64,000 nt of DNA from Pseudoalteromonas phenolica (lineage in GTDB: Bacteria > Pseudomonadota > Gammaproteobacteria > Enterobacterales > Alteromonadaceae). The first letter of the stretch is position 1. Every line of letters starts with the position of its first letter. Location of the stretch: positions 3,534,001 through 3,598,000 of the forward strand of contig NZ_CP013187.1 of the NCBI RefSeq assembly GCF_001444405.1, given 5' to 3'. The notes below the pieces were generated by a model. It was not told where the DNA came from. It ran no database searches and saw only the letters and a list, made by a program, of their open reading frames with translations. A program made the translations under genes and the position numbers. Of the stretch, positions 8,681 to 16,654 are shown in pieces.

Positions 8681-10219
8681 ATGACATCAAGCGCTACTCG
8701 TTTTGTCGATTTAACTGCAGCTGAACTTGTCGAACACGCAATTAGCCGTGGCGAAGGGACTTTAGCCGCAAATGGAGCTTTCGTAGCTAAAACTGGCCGT
8801 CGTACAGGTCGTTCACCAAGTGACCGTTTTATCGTTAAAGAGCCAAGCACCGAAACTGAAATCCAATGGGGCAATGTTAACCGTCCTTTCGATGCTGAAA
8901 AGTTTGATGCGCTATGGGCACGTGTAGAAGCGCACGTTCAAGAAAATGACCACTTCGTCTCTCACCTAGAAGTTGGCGCAGATCCTGAACACTACCTTCC
9001 AGTTGTTGTAACAACTGAAACAGCGTGGCACCACATCTTCGCTAAAAACATGTTTATTGAACCTAAATCATACAATGCATCAGATTTACCTCAGTGGCAG
9101 ATCTTAAATGTACCTTCATTTGTATGTGACCCAGAGCGTGATGGCACAAACAGCGATGGTACAGTTATTATCAACTTTGCACAGCGCAAAGTACTACTGG
9201 CAGGTATGCATTACGCTGGTGAAATGAAGAAATCGATGTTCTCTGTTCAGAACTTCCTACTTCCTGCAAAAGGTGTTTTACCAATGCACTGTAGTGCAAA
9301 CGTTGGTGAAGCTGGCGACACAGCACTATTCTTCGGCCTTTCGGGTACTGGTAAAACTACTTTATCAGCAGATCCAACGCGTTTCCTTATCGGTGATGAC
9401 GAGCACGGTTGGGCACCAGGCAGCGTATTTAATATCGAAGGCGGCTGTTATGCTAAATGTATCGATCTTTCGCAAAAGAACGAGCCAGTTATCTGGAACG
9501 CAATCAAGTTCGGTACAATTCTAGAAAACGTAGTACTAGATGAAAACCGTGTACCAGACTTCAACGACACAAGCCTAACGCAAAACACACGTGCAGCTTA
9601 CCCACTAGAGCACGTTGAAAAGCGTAAAGTTGAAAACCGTGCAGGTGAGCCAAAAGCAGTTGTGTTCTTAACATGTGACGTAAGTGGTGTATTACCACCT
9701 GTATCTGTACTTTCTGAAGAAGCAGCGGCTTACCACTTCTTAAGTGGTTACACAGCGAAAGTTGGTTCAACTGAAATCGGTTCAACGTCTGACATCGAGT
9801 CAACGTTCTCAACTTGTTTCGGCGCACCATTCTTCCCACGTCCAGCTGGCGTTTACGCAGAGCTTCTAATGAAGCGTGTTCGTGAGTTTGGCGCGAAAGT
9901 ATACCTAGTTAACACAGGTTGGACTGGTGGTCCTTACGGCATTGGTAAGCGTTTTGACATCCCTACAACACGTGCTGTTGTTGATGCAATCGTATCTGGT
10001 AACCTTGCTGATGTTGAAACTCAACACATCGAGTCACTAAACCTAGACGTACCAGTAGCAGTACCTGGTGTTGCAACTGAACTTCTTAACCCAATCAATA
10101 CTTGGGAAGACAAAGAGAAGTACGCTGAGTACGCTGCTAAATTAGCAACTGACTTCCAAGCTAACTTTGAGAAGTACGATGTATCAGAAGCGATTAAGCA
10201 AGCTGGTCCTCGCGGCTAA
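8681..10219 (+). CDS. pckA: Phosphoenolpyruvate carboxykinase (ATP)
   Basis: 512 residues. The enzyme makes PEP from oxaloacetate and ATP, the committed entry to gluconeogenesis from TCA intermediates. The kinase-1a loop GLSGTGKTTLS (from residue 219) and the kinase-2 metal site (FLIGDDEHGW) are intact, as are the substrate motif GRRTGRSPSDRF near residue 45 and the adenine site (NTGWTGGPYGIGKR). Monocistronic with its own terminator. For marine heterotrophs growing on amino acids and organic acids it is central; the upstream twin palindromes suggest sugar-responsive control. Confidence 0.98.
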   Translation: MTSSATRFVDLTAAELVEHAISRGEGTLAANGAFVAKTGRRTGRSPSDRFIVKEPSTETEIQWGNVNRPFDAEKFDALWARVEAHVQENDHFVSHLEVGADPEHYLPVVVTTETAWHHIFAKNMFIEPKSYNASDLPQWQILNVPSFVCDPERDGTNSDGTVIINFAQRKVLLAGMHYAGEMKKSMFSVQNFLLPAKGVLPMHCSANVGEAGDTALFFGLSGTGKTTLSADPTRFLIGDDEHGWAPGSVFNIEGGCYAKCIDLSQKNEPVIWNAIKFGTILENVVLDENRVPDFNDTSLTQNTRAAYPLEHVEKRKVENRAGEPKAVVFLTCDVSGVLPPVSVLSEEAAAYHFLSGYTAKVGSTEIGSTSDIESTFSTCFGAPFFPRPAGVYAELLMKRVREFGAKVYLVNTGWTGGPYGIGKRFDIPTTRAVVDAIVSGNLADVETQHIESLNLDVPVAVPGVATELLNPINTWEDKEKYAEYAAKLATDFQANFEKYDVSEAIKQAGPRG

Positions 10220-10242
10220 TTAGCACAACCAATTCCTTTATC

Positions 10243-10270
10243 AAAAGCGCCCCTCGTTGGGCGTTTTTTT
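10243..10270 (+). terminator. Intrinsic terminator of pckA
   Basis: The stem AAGCGCCC / GGGCGTTT (one G-T pair) with loop CTCGTT is followed by seven T, 25 bases after the pckA stop. Confidence 0.9.
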
Positions 10271-10669
10271 GTGCCTGAAATACAGCATGTTAACCTGTTT
10301 AATTTAGGTAAGATTAAAATTAATAGATGAGCATACTGTTAAGAAACGCGCCTTGCTGAAGAAGTGTCTAATGAGCACTCGTTGACTCATATGAGCCTCT
10401 GCCCATACCAACCAAGATGAACATATTAGCTTCATAGATATAGCTGAGTGGGTATTGATTGCGTCGATATAACTGCTAGCTTAAACGTTTGGTTAAGCCT
10501 ACCCCAGAAAAAGACTCTTTATCCTCGGTAGCACCGACTTTATGTCGGGTTTATATTTCCTTTTTTAACCCTCGACACAACTGACACTATCTACTTTAGA
10601 TAAACTCCATACTGACAACAAACCCAATTCAAGGTACCACTACAAAGAGACAGCGACAAGAAGCCATGA
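10271..10669. other. 400-bp intergenic stretch without a gene
   Basis: No convincing reading frame on either strand. It contains a small hairpin CCGAC-TTTAT-GTCGG at 10533-10548 followed by a loose T-rich stretch on the plus strand, too weak to call a terminator. No terminator is obvious for the minus-strand gene pair that ends at 10670. Confidence 0.5.
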
Positions 10670-11344
10670 CTAGTTATCATAGCCCTGGCTAGCAAGCTGC
10701 ACACTGGCGATATTATCGCGAGTAATCAACAAAACTTGCTTTAACTCTACAGAGTAAAAAAAGCTAAACCGCTCGGTTTCTGTGACTAGCTTTAAATGGT
10801 CAAAACGAAGCTTGGGCTGCTCATAAATTGATACTGGATTGACCAAATCAACCTGATATGTTTTTCCTTCACCCAAAAGAATTCGCTCTGCATCCAAATC
10901 AGCGACTACGATTGAATAAGCACTTGGTAAGAGTAAAATCATACATGAAATCAAGTAAAGAGGGTTTATCTTGTAGTACATGCGGTAAGTTTCTATCCAA
11001 CTCTTCCAACCCTCAGTCTGAACTTTTGACTTAACTTGCTTTTTGTTATGACGCTTTATCAGCAACGCCGTAATGAGCGAGGTGATTATTGCCACAACGC
11101 TTGAATATAAAATGGTTGGTGTCGCTAGAAAAGCCATAATAAAGTCCACAAGCTCTAGGTATTTAATAATGTCCACGCCAACGCCACGACCAAGTACATA
11201 GAGATAAATCAAACCTGAGAAACTGAGCGCCAGATAAGTTGTGGACAACAACACACTGGGATGCTCGTAAAAAAAAGCTTTGCTTTTTTCTAACGAAGAT
11301 TTAAACCAAGCGAAGTAGGCTTCATCAGTTGTGATCCGATTCAT
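10670..11344 (-). CDS. Unknown membrane protein, second of a paralogous pair
   Basis: 224 residues, family not recognised. Three hydrophobic segments are visible at about residues 30-52, 66-92 and 126-147, followed by a C-terminal ~75-residue soluble domain rich in beta-type sequence (RFSFFYSVELKQVLLITRDNI). Both topology and sequence match the upstream gene (shared GLIYLY/GLYYLT after the first helix, and similar ends of the soluble domain), so the two arose by duplication. The ATG overlaps the upstream stop by 4 bases, implying stoichiometric co-translation. Function unknown; a hetero-oligomeric membrane complex is a guess. Confidence 0.75.
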   Translation of the reverse strand: MNRITTDEAYFAWFKSSLEKSKAFFYEHPSVLLSTTYLALSFSGLIYLYVLGRGVGVDIIKYLELVDFIMAFLATPTILYSSVVAIITSLITALLIKRHNKKQVKSKVQTEGWKSWIETYRMYYKINPLYLISCMILLLPSAYSIVVADLDAERILLGEGKTYQVDLVNPVSIYEQPKLRFDHLKLVTETERFSFFYSVELKQVLLITRDNIASVQLASQGYDN

Positions 11345-11988
11345 TCATCCCCCTGCTTTACATTAAAAATAGTGGCGATATTTCCCAGAGGTACCACTAC
11401 CGATTTTTTTGTATCTGGATGGTAAATAAACACATACCGACTTGTACTGGCCACCACTTTTACTGCATTTAATTTTGTTATCGTGTTACCTAGCCAATTC
11501 ACTGGATAGTTAAAACTGACTTCGACTAATTCAGACTTTGTGTGTTTGATGGCGCTAGCTTGGCTCTCAGCCAAAATATTTGCACTAAAAAAAATCGCGA
11601 TGACTGAAGAACTGAAGCCATATAAAACGGGGATCTTTAAAAATGGCCGGTTCATGGCACTCATAAATTTGCCAATAGATAAAAATTGAATACTTGAAGA
11701 AGCACGATCTATGGGGATAAAGAAGACCAATATCAGCAGAAAGGCAACGAATGCTCCGAGTAACCAAAAACTTGAAAAAATAATCGTAAGAAAATCACCG
11801 AGCCCAATGTGTTTTAGCCCATCAAAACCAAAGTGAGACAACAAACACGTCAGATAGTACAGACCCGCACCACTTGAAACCAAGTAAATTACAGCTGGCA
11901 AAAGACTGGGGTTAACTTTTAAAAAGCGCTTCACTTCAAGCAACTGTCGAAGATAACGAAAATGATAAACGCGGGTTAAATGATCCAT
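11341..11988 (-). CDS. Unknown membrane protein, first of a paralogous pair
   Basis: 215 residues, not recognised. It has three predicted membrane segments at about residues 27-50, 65-93 and 112-133, then a soluble tail (VKVVASTSRYVFIYHPDTKKSVVVPLGNI cut here for brevity at its core RYVFIYHPDTKK). The order of helices and the tail pattern parallel the next gene. It is the first gene of a two-gene unit with no linked regulator; the neighbour on the right is the convergent-free end of the yihI unit, separated by a terminator. Confidence 0.72.
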   Translation of the reverse strand: MDHLTRVYHFRYLRQLLEVKRFLKVNPSLLPAVIYLVSSGAGLYYLTCLLSHFGFDGLKHIGLGDFLTIIFSSFWLLGAFVAFLLILVFFIPIDRASSSIQFLSIGKFMSAMNRPFLKIPVLYGFSSSVIAIFFSANILAESQASAIKHTKSELVEVSFNYPVNWLGNTITKLNAVKVVASTSRYVFIYHPDTKKSVVVPLGNIATIFNVKQGDE

Positions 11989-12054
11989 ATTTATGTTTTT
12001 ATTTTTTCTTTGATTTTAACGTTATCGCTGCTTTATGTCATTAATGGAACAAGC

Positions 12055-12082
12055 ACAAAAAACGCGACCTTGGTCGCGTTTC
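12055..12082 (-). terminator. Terminator of the methyltransferase-yihI-DUF2489 unit
   Basis: The 9-bp stem AACGCGACC / GGTCGCGTT (12061-12080) is followed on the minus strand by a run of T, 20 bases after the DUF2489 stop. Confidence 0.88.
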
Positions 12083-12101
12083 TTTTACTTTTTAAAAGTG
12101 A

Positions 12102-12617
12102 TTACTGGAATACCACGTTCTCACTGCCAGGCAAGGCTTGGAACTCGCTAACCAGTTGCTCACAATCTTTAAGAATGTCTTTCTCAAGACGTTCTTCAGC
12201 ACGCCAGCGCTCAGTGTCCATTTTGAAGATTTCTTTTTTAGAGTACTTCTTACGAGCATCGTGCGTCGGCATGTCTTTTACCACTTCATACATTTGATGA
12301 ATGCCCGGGTAAGTTTCTTCTAGGTTAACTTCTTTCTCAAAGCCATATTGAGAAATAAGAACCCAAATACGCAAACACCCTTCAGAATACTCACATTGCT
12401 TTTGATTCATGGCTTTAGCAATAAGATTAATACTGTCAGCAAGCTTGGCATTACGCTCTTGACGCTTTTTCTTTTGCTCAGCTTCATGTTCTGCACGCTT
12501 TTTGGCAATGAGTTCATTTTGAGCTTTCACTTGCCAAATCAGCTTACCTGCATAAAAAGATAAACCAGCAATAATAAGTGCACCAATAACCAGTGCAATG
12601 ATCCACTCAGTTGCCAT
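12102..12617 (-). CDS. DUF2489 family membrane-anchored protein
   Basis: 171 residues. One N-terminal transmembrane helix (residues ~5-28, WIIALVIGALIIAGLSFYAG) is followed by a charged coiled coil (KKRAEHEAEQKKKRQER) and a cytoplasmic domain typical of DUF2489. Function is not known to me. The start codon shares a base with the yihI stop (TAATG), and the pairing with yihI is common in gammaproteobacteria, hinting at a link to ribosome assembly. Family call from the N-terminal anchor plus the CEYSEGCLRIWVLI motif. Confidence 0.82.
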   Translation of the reverse strand: MATEWIIALVIGALIIAGLSFYAGKLIWQVKAQNELIAKKRAEHEAEQKKKRQERNAKLADSINLIAKAMNQKQCEYSEGCLRIWVLISQYGFEKEVNLEETYPGIHQMYEVVKDMPTHDARKKYSKKEIFKMDTERWRAEERLEKDILKDCEQLVSEFQALPGSENVVFQ

Positions 12618-13210
12618 TATTTATACTCTTCCTCTTCATCGTCGTCATCAAACCATTCATTAGCCAAATCGTCTGACATGAAGTTCTCTAATGGATCATC
12701 TTCAATGATGTCGTCTTCTTCAAACTCATCATCAATACCGAGTAGCTCACAAAGCGCTTGGTGGCGTGCAACTGAACGATTGAAGAACTTAGCATCTTTA
12801 CCTGTGATCAACTCACCACGTTCATGCTGCTCCAATAGCTTCATTAGACGAGGATCATTCTCTAGCTGCTCTAACTCTTGCTCAGGTGTGAGTGATGGCT
12901 TCACTTCTTTTAACTCAACCTGAGGTTTTAAATGACGCATCATCTTAGGCTCAGCTGATTCAGGCTTTACCACTTCTGGTTTCAAGCTAATTGGCTTTTT
13001 ACTACCTAAACGCTTATCTTTGTTGCCCGAGCTAGCAGTTACTTGCTTGTCTTCTTTAAGCGCCTCTGGTGCATTACGCGACCCAGCTTTGGCGCCCTTA
13101 GACTTTTTCTTGCGCTGGTCTTTTAGAGCGCGAAGCTCTAATAGCTTTTCTTTACTTAAACGCGGGGTGCCCGTTTGAGCTACCTTACGTGATTTTTTCT
13201 TTCTAGTCAT
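12617..13210 (-). CDS. yihI: YihI, activator of the ribosome-assembly GTPase Der
   Basis: 197 residues. A very basic N-terminus (RKKKSRKVAQTGTPRLSKEK) and Lys-rich linker are followed by a conserved domain (LEQLENDPRLMKLLEQHERG) and an extremely acidic C-terminus, the usual YihI architecture. In E. coli YihI stimulates GTP hydrolysis by Der/EngA and so tunes 50S maturation. It lies 15 bases after the methyltransferase and is coupled to the DUF2489 gene. Its position near engB and a CsrC-type RNA mirrors the E. coli yihA-csrC-yihI order. Confidence 0.93.
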   Translation of the reverse strand: MTRKKKSRKVAQTGTPRLSKEKLLELRALKDQRKKKSKGAKAGSRNAPEALKEDKQVTASSGNKDKRLGSKKPISLKPEVVKPESAEPKMMRHLKPQVELKEVKPSLTPEQELEQLENDPRLMKLLEQHERGELITGKDAKFFNRSVARHQALCELLGIDDEFEEDDIIEDDPLENFMSDDLANEWFDDDDEEEEYK

Positions 13211-13225
13211 AAATCTTCTCTGTCG

Positions 13226-13867
13226 TTACTTTTTCGACTTAGTTAATACAATGACGTCATTGCCGATAAATTCAACCTGACAGTCAAAGTGCGCCGCGAC
13301 ATAGTCAAATGTTTCACGGCTAAAGAATGCGATATGGGTTAAATCATTTTTATAATGCCACTGAGCAAACCGATTTTGATCAATAATCAGTTTAGTCATC
13401 AATACCAAAGGACCGCCAGATTCGAGTAGTGATAATAATTTTTCTAACACCTCGCCCGGTTGAGATAGGTGCTCAATCACTTCAGTGCACGTTATGAAGT
13501 CATACGTTTTATTCAGCACTTCAGGCTCGTTTGCATAAAACAAATCAAAACAAGCCATTTCAAAGCCTACTTCTTTGAACATTTCTGCCAACAAAGGCCC
13601 TGGTCCACAACCAAAGTCTAAGCCCTTGCAGTGTGAAGGTACTCTTTCTATCGTCGGCTCAAAAGCACGAGATAAAAAGCGGCGATAACCTTCATCATGT
13701 AAGCTATTTTCGTGAGTATCGTAGATGGCTTTTTCATCTTCAGATGATAAACGATCTCGCTCATCAACAATCACAAGTGCACACTGCGTACATTGTAAAT
13801 AACGGCGACGTTTATCTTGGTGATAAGGCTGTAACTCCTCTGAGCCACATAAACCACATACTGACAT
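13226..13867 (-). CDS. Class I SAM-dependent methyltransferase with N-terminal zinc ribbon
   Basis: 213 residues. An N-terminal CxxC ... CxxC module (CGLCG, then CTQC about 25 residues on) looks like a zinc ribbon. A Methyltransf_23-type Rossmann fold follows, with SAM motif LDFGCGPGPLL and post-motif CTEVIEHL. Substrate unknown. It is the first gene of a unit with yihI and DUF2489, which would fit a role in translation or ribosome modification, but this is inference only. The short leader (about 35 nt) begins from a well-defined promoter at 13903-13930. Confidence 0.85.
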   Translation of the reverse strand: MSVCGLCGSEELQPYHQDKRRRYLQCTQCALVIVDERDRLSSEDEKAIYDTHENSLHDEGYRRFLSRAFEPTIERVPSHCKGLDFGCGPGPLLAEMFKEVGFEMACFDLFYANEPEVLNKTYDFITCTEVIEHLSQPGEVLEKLLSLLESGGPLVLMTKLIIDQNRFAQWHYKNDLTHIAFFSRETFDYVAAHFDCQVEFIGNDVIVLTKSKK

Positions 13868-13902
13868 GATAAATAAGATACCGACTTTGGAATTGGTCGG
13901 CT

Positions 13903-13930
13903 ATTGTACCAGCAAAGCATCGAGGCACAA
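13903..13930 (-). promoter_or_regulatory. Sigma-70 promoter of the methyltransferase-yihI unit
   Basis: On the minus strand TTGTGC (13925-13930), a 16-base spacer and TACAAT (13903-13908) preceded by TGG as an extended -10. A small hairpin (CCGAC/GTCGG) lies in the leader. The promoter starts directly after the CsrB-type terminator. Confidence 0.6.
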
Positions 13931-13932
13931 AT

Positions 13933-13965
13933 AAAAAGGCGGCAGAGATTTCTCTCTACCGCCTA
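13933..13965 (-). terminator. Terminator of the CsrB/CsrC-type RNA
   Basis: A 12-bp stem with one mismatch (minus strand AGGCGGTAGAGA / TCTCTGCCGCCT) ends in TTTTT. No protein gene lies upstream of it on this strand for 550 bases; the next one is closed by its own terminator at 14433-14460, so this one must end a non-coding transcript. Confidence 0.85.
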
Positions 13966-14270
13966 TCTAATCTGAGCGTCACAAATTTGGACACTTCTCC
14001 CTTCGACTTTTTTAAGTCTTATTATTATTTTTATCTACTATCCATATTTTTATTAGTGCTTCCATACATAGTCCATATTGTTTTTATTTTATACTTCCAT
14101 GAGACTATTTTTTTATTTTCGGTCTTCCTAACGCTTTCTTATTCATCCATAGAGTACCAAGTTAGTACTAACTATTGCTGCCTACGCTTCCAGTTGCGGT
14201 GTTTCCATTTTGTTTTGTTGTCTTGGCAACACGTAGTAATCTACTCCTTAATGATTTCGTTACAACTGGT
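13933..14270 (-). ncRNA. csrB: CsrB/CsrC-type regulatory RNA (CsrA sponge)
   Basis: The minus strand between two intrinsic terminators contains no plausible gene but ten GGA trinucleotides within 250 bases (plus-strand TCC at 13998, 14041, 14061, 14072, 14096, 14126, 14146, 14189, 14204 and 14245), mostly as AGGA/TGGA between AU-rich segments. Repeated GGA is the CsrA/RsmA-binding signature of CsrB, CsrC and RsmY/Z. The location between engB and yihI matches E. coli csrC. GacA/UvrY-like boxes lie upstream. The 5' end is not fixed and is placed just before the first GGA. The RNA would titrate CsrA and so affect motility, biofilm and central carbon flux. A reading frame on the opposite strand is an AT-rich artefact. 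Confidence 0.75.
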
Positions 14271-14331
14271 TAATAACCTTTTTTTTGAAAAGATCTGAAT
14301 CAGCTTTATGTGATCAAAATAAAAACAATAA

Positions 14332-14396
14332 CTTACACTTATTTAATAGATAAATTTAAGCAATAACTTACACGTATCTATGGCAAATGTCTTACA
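14332..14396 (-). promoter_or_regulatory. GacA/UvrY-type upstream activating sites of the CsrB-like RNA
   Basis: Read on the minus strand, TGTAAG occurs three times (plus-strand CTTACA at 14332, 14367 and 14391). The middle copy extends to TGTAAGTTATTGCTTAAA (14355-14372), one base off the known GacA box TGTAAG-N6-CTTACA. Two of the copies share a direct repeat AATAACTTACAC, 35 bp apart. They lie about 60-150 bases upstream of the RNA, as for csrB/rsmZ promoters in other gammaproteobacteria. Confidence 0.65.
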
Positions 14397-14432
14397 AATG
14401 GAATGGGAATTATCTAACAAGTATTCGGGGAT

Positions 14433-14460
14433 CAAAAAAGGCAGCCAAGGCTGCCTTTTG
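14433..14460 (-). terminator. Terminator of cytochrome c4
   Basis: The stem AAAGGCAGCC / GGCTGCCTTT is followed by T on both strands, about 60 bases after the c4 stop; it may work in both directions. Confidence 0.88.
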
Positions 14461-14521
14461 ACTAATATATAGTTTATTATCAGAAAGATAACTAAACTAT
14501 ACTACTTTAGTAGCTTAGCGA

Positions 14522-15154
14522 TTAGTGTAAGCCACCTAAGTACTTAGAAAGTACTTCAATATCTTTATCTGTTAATTTCTTCGCGATATCACGCATCATG
14601 CCATTCATGTCATTGTTACGTGAGCCATCACGGAATTTCTCAAGCTGTGCTTTGATATATTCAGGATGTTGGAAAGAAATTTTCGGGAACTTAGCAAGTG
14701 ATGTACCGTTACCACGTGGACCGTGACACGCTGCACATGAAGGAATACCGCGCTCAGCATCACCAGCCATGTATAACTTTTTACCTACTTCAACTACGTC
14801 TTCAGGCGTTGTACCTGCACTCATAGTTAGAGAAGCGAAATAAGCAGATAGGTCTTTCATATCTTGATCTGAAAGCGGCATAGCCATACCACTCATTACA
14901 GGATCCATACGACCTTCTTTACCACCAGACGTCATACCTAGCTTAAACTCTTTTAACTGCTTATAAATATAGTCAGCGTGCTGACCTGCAATTTTTGGAT
15001 AAATGTTTACAGGTGCGTTGCCATCTGGACCATGACACGCGGCACAAGTAGCAGCCTTCGCTTTGCCTGCTTCGGCATCGCCATCAAATGCTAGTGCGTT
15101 GCTCGCTGACAAGCTACCAAGCAACATCGTTAAAGTTAATGCTATTTTTTTCAT
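14522..15154 (-). CDS. Dihaem cytochrome c4
   Basis: 210 residues from the ATG at 15154 (AGAGAA upstream); an upstream in-frame start at 15205 would add 17 residues before the signal peptide and is unlikely. The signal peptide ends near SNALAFDG. Two class I cytochrome domains follow, each with CAACHG (about residues 37 and 134) and distal Met ligands in PVMSGMAMPL and NDMNGMM. Periplasmic electron carrier feeding terminal oxidases, commonly the cbb3 type. Its position next to engB is conserved in related genera. Confidence 0.95.
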   Translation of the reverse strand: MKKIALTLTMLLGSLSASNALAFDGDAEAGKAKAATCAACHGPDGNAPVNIYPKIAGQHADYIYKQLKEFKLGMTSGGKEGRMDPVMSGMAMPLSDQDMKDLSAYFASLTMSAGTTPEDVVEVGKKLYMAGDAERGIPSCAACHGPRGNGTSLAKFPKISFQHPEYIKAQLEKFRDGSRNNDMNGMMRDIAKKLTDKDIEVLSKYLGGLH

Positions 15155-15461
15155 GGTAAATTCTCTGTTTCCGACCCTGTAATTAATACCTAGCGATTGA
15201 AACACCTATTTTCAGGGTTGCTAGGGAAAAATCAATGCTATTTTTACTTTGCTAGTTGGCTATTCTACACGATTTAAATTTTTCTGGCACGTTTTCTACT
15301 CATATTAGACTTATAAATTATAGGGTTTTGACCTAGATTAATTTTAAAAATCAATAAAAAAGTCATTTCACACTGAAATCATCTGTAAATGCTTGCTTTT
15401 GCCAAATAACTAACTGGTATAAAATAGCCTAATTAATATCTTCAATCTGTCAGGAGAGCCC
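15155..15461. other. Divergent regulatory region between cytochrome c4 and engB
   Basis: About 300 bases with no gene. On the plus strand an extended -10 (TGGTATAAA, hexamer at 15418-15423) probably serves engB, giving a leader of about 35 bases. The c4 promoter was not resolved. Confidence 0.45.
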
Positions 15462-16124
15462 GTGATCAAGTCACGTATGAAATACCAAACAGCCACGTTT
15501 ATTACCAGTGCACCAGATATCAGCCGTCTACCAATTGATTCTGGTATTGAGGTCGCATTTGCTGGCCGTTCGAACGCGGGTAAATCAAGTGCATTAAATG
15601 CATTGACCGATCAAAAGCTAGCAAGAACCAGTAAGACACCGGGTCGTACGCAACTTATCAATACCTTCGAACTAGATGAAGATAAACGTTTAATCGATTT
15701 ACCGGGTTATGGCTTTGCAAAAGTCCCTCTTGAAATGAAGAAAAAGTGGCAACGCGCGCTGGGCGAATACTTACAAAAGCGTAAGAGTCTAAAAGGCATC
15801 GTTGTACTCATGGATATTCGCCATCCACTTAAAGATCTGGATATGGATTTAATTAACTGGGCAGTCGATTCAGAAATCCCAGTATTGGCACTATTAACTA
15901 AAGCAGATAAATTAAAGCAAGGTAAACGTAAAGCTGAAGTGCTTCAGGTTAAAAAGAAATTAGCTGAACTCGACGCAGACATTACCGTGTGTGCTTTCTC
16001 TTCTTTAAAAGGCATTGGCTTAAAAGAGCTAGCTTGGAAACTTGATGACTGGTACTTAGGCCCTTATAAGCCTGAAGATGAGGTTGAAACAGAGTCAGAG
16101 TCTGAACAGCCAGACTCTGAATAA
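15462..16124 (+). CDS. engB: Ribosome biogenesis GTPase EngB (YihA/YsxC)
   Basis: 220 residues. G1 GRSNAGKSS, a G3 motif LIDLPGYGFA and G4 TKAD are all present. The C-terminus is an acidic Glu/Ser tail. EngB binds 50S precursors and is usually essential. The GTG at 15462 has AGGAG five bases upstream and is preferred over the ATG five codons later, which is too far from that ribosome site. It lies near polA, yihI and the CsrC-type RNA as in E. coli. Confidence 0.96.
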   Translation: MIKSRMKYQTATFITSAPDISRLPIDSGIEVAFAGRSNAGKSSALNALTDQKLARTSKTPGRTQLINTFELDEDKRLIDLPGYGFAKVPLEMKKKWQRALGEYLQKRKSLKGIVVLMDIRHPLKDLDMDLINWAVDSEIPVLALLTKADKLKQGKRKAEVLQVKKKLAELDADITVCAFSSLKGIGLKELAWKLDDWYLGPYKPEDEVETESESEQPDSE

Positions 16125-16129
16125 GCACG

Positions 16130-16648
16130 TTAAGTCAGATAATATGCCTGTCCCGCTGAGTTAAGATAGAGGCCTTTGTCATCTTGCTCAGCGATTTCTG
16201 CCCACTGATAATAAACCGCCCTGTTTACTCTTGCCGCCAAGCCATAGTTCAGCTTTAAATAAGGCACCTCTTGTCCTTGATATAAACGAGTTTCGATTTC
16301 AAACTCACCCAATATTGGCCATTCTCGGTCAAGATTATCTTGGCAAACGATCACATTACCTTGCTCTGAACTTATTACTCGCCAACCAACAATAACAAAT
16401 GGCACATCTTCTACATCAACCTCACATTGTTCTGCAGGTGTTGTAACGGTATAAACCCCGTCCTGACACTGCAATACACTGGCAAATAACCGGCAAAGTG
16501 CCTGCCTTTTAATTTCGGAGTCTTGGTAGTGCCAACGCCCTTCTTTATCAATGCGAATATCACCGCTACTGCAAGTTTGTTGTGGCCACTTTTCGGTTGG
16601 AGCGTGCGGCGTCAGTAACGCCGCTTGTAATTCATTCAGACTTTGCAT
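16130..16648 (-). CDS. DUF1285 domain protein
   Basis: 172 residues, soluble and cytoplasmic with no signal peptide. It shows the DUF1285 pattern: an N-terminal W-x-(Q) segment with DIRIDKEGRWHYQDSEIKR, then VTTPAEQCEVDVEDVPFV and a C-terminal TRLYQGQEVPYLKLNYGL. Function unknown to me. Its stop lies 5 bases from the convergent engB stop. It follows the YceI-like gene by 6 bases and is probably co-transcribed with it. Confidence 0.85.
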   Translation of the reverse strand: MQSLNELQAALLTPHAPTEKWPQQTCSSGDIRIDKEGRWHYQDSEIKRQALCRLFASVLQCQDGVYTVTTPAEQCEVDVEDVPFVIVGWRVISSEQGNVIVCQDNLDREWPILGEFEIETRLYQGQEVPYLKLNYGLAARVNRAVYYQWAEIAEQDDKGLYLNSAGQAYYLT

Positions 16649-16654
16649 TTCTGA

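Noticed and set aside
10531..10560. Terminator after an unseen plus-strand transcript
   Set aside because: The stem is only 5 bp and the T run is interrupted; no promoter or gene precedes it beyond the pckA terminator.
13987..14298. Open frame on the plus strand encoding a Tyr/Phe-rich peptide
   Set aside because: It lies opposite the GGA-rich RNA, has aberrant composition (runs of Phe, Tyr, Leu from TTT/TAT sequence), no ribosome site and no recognisable domain.
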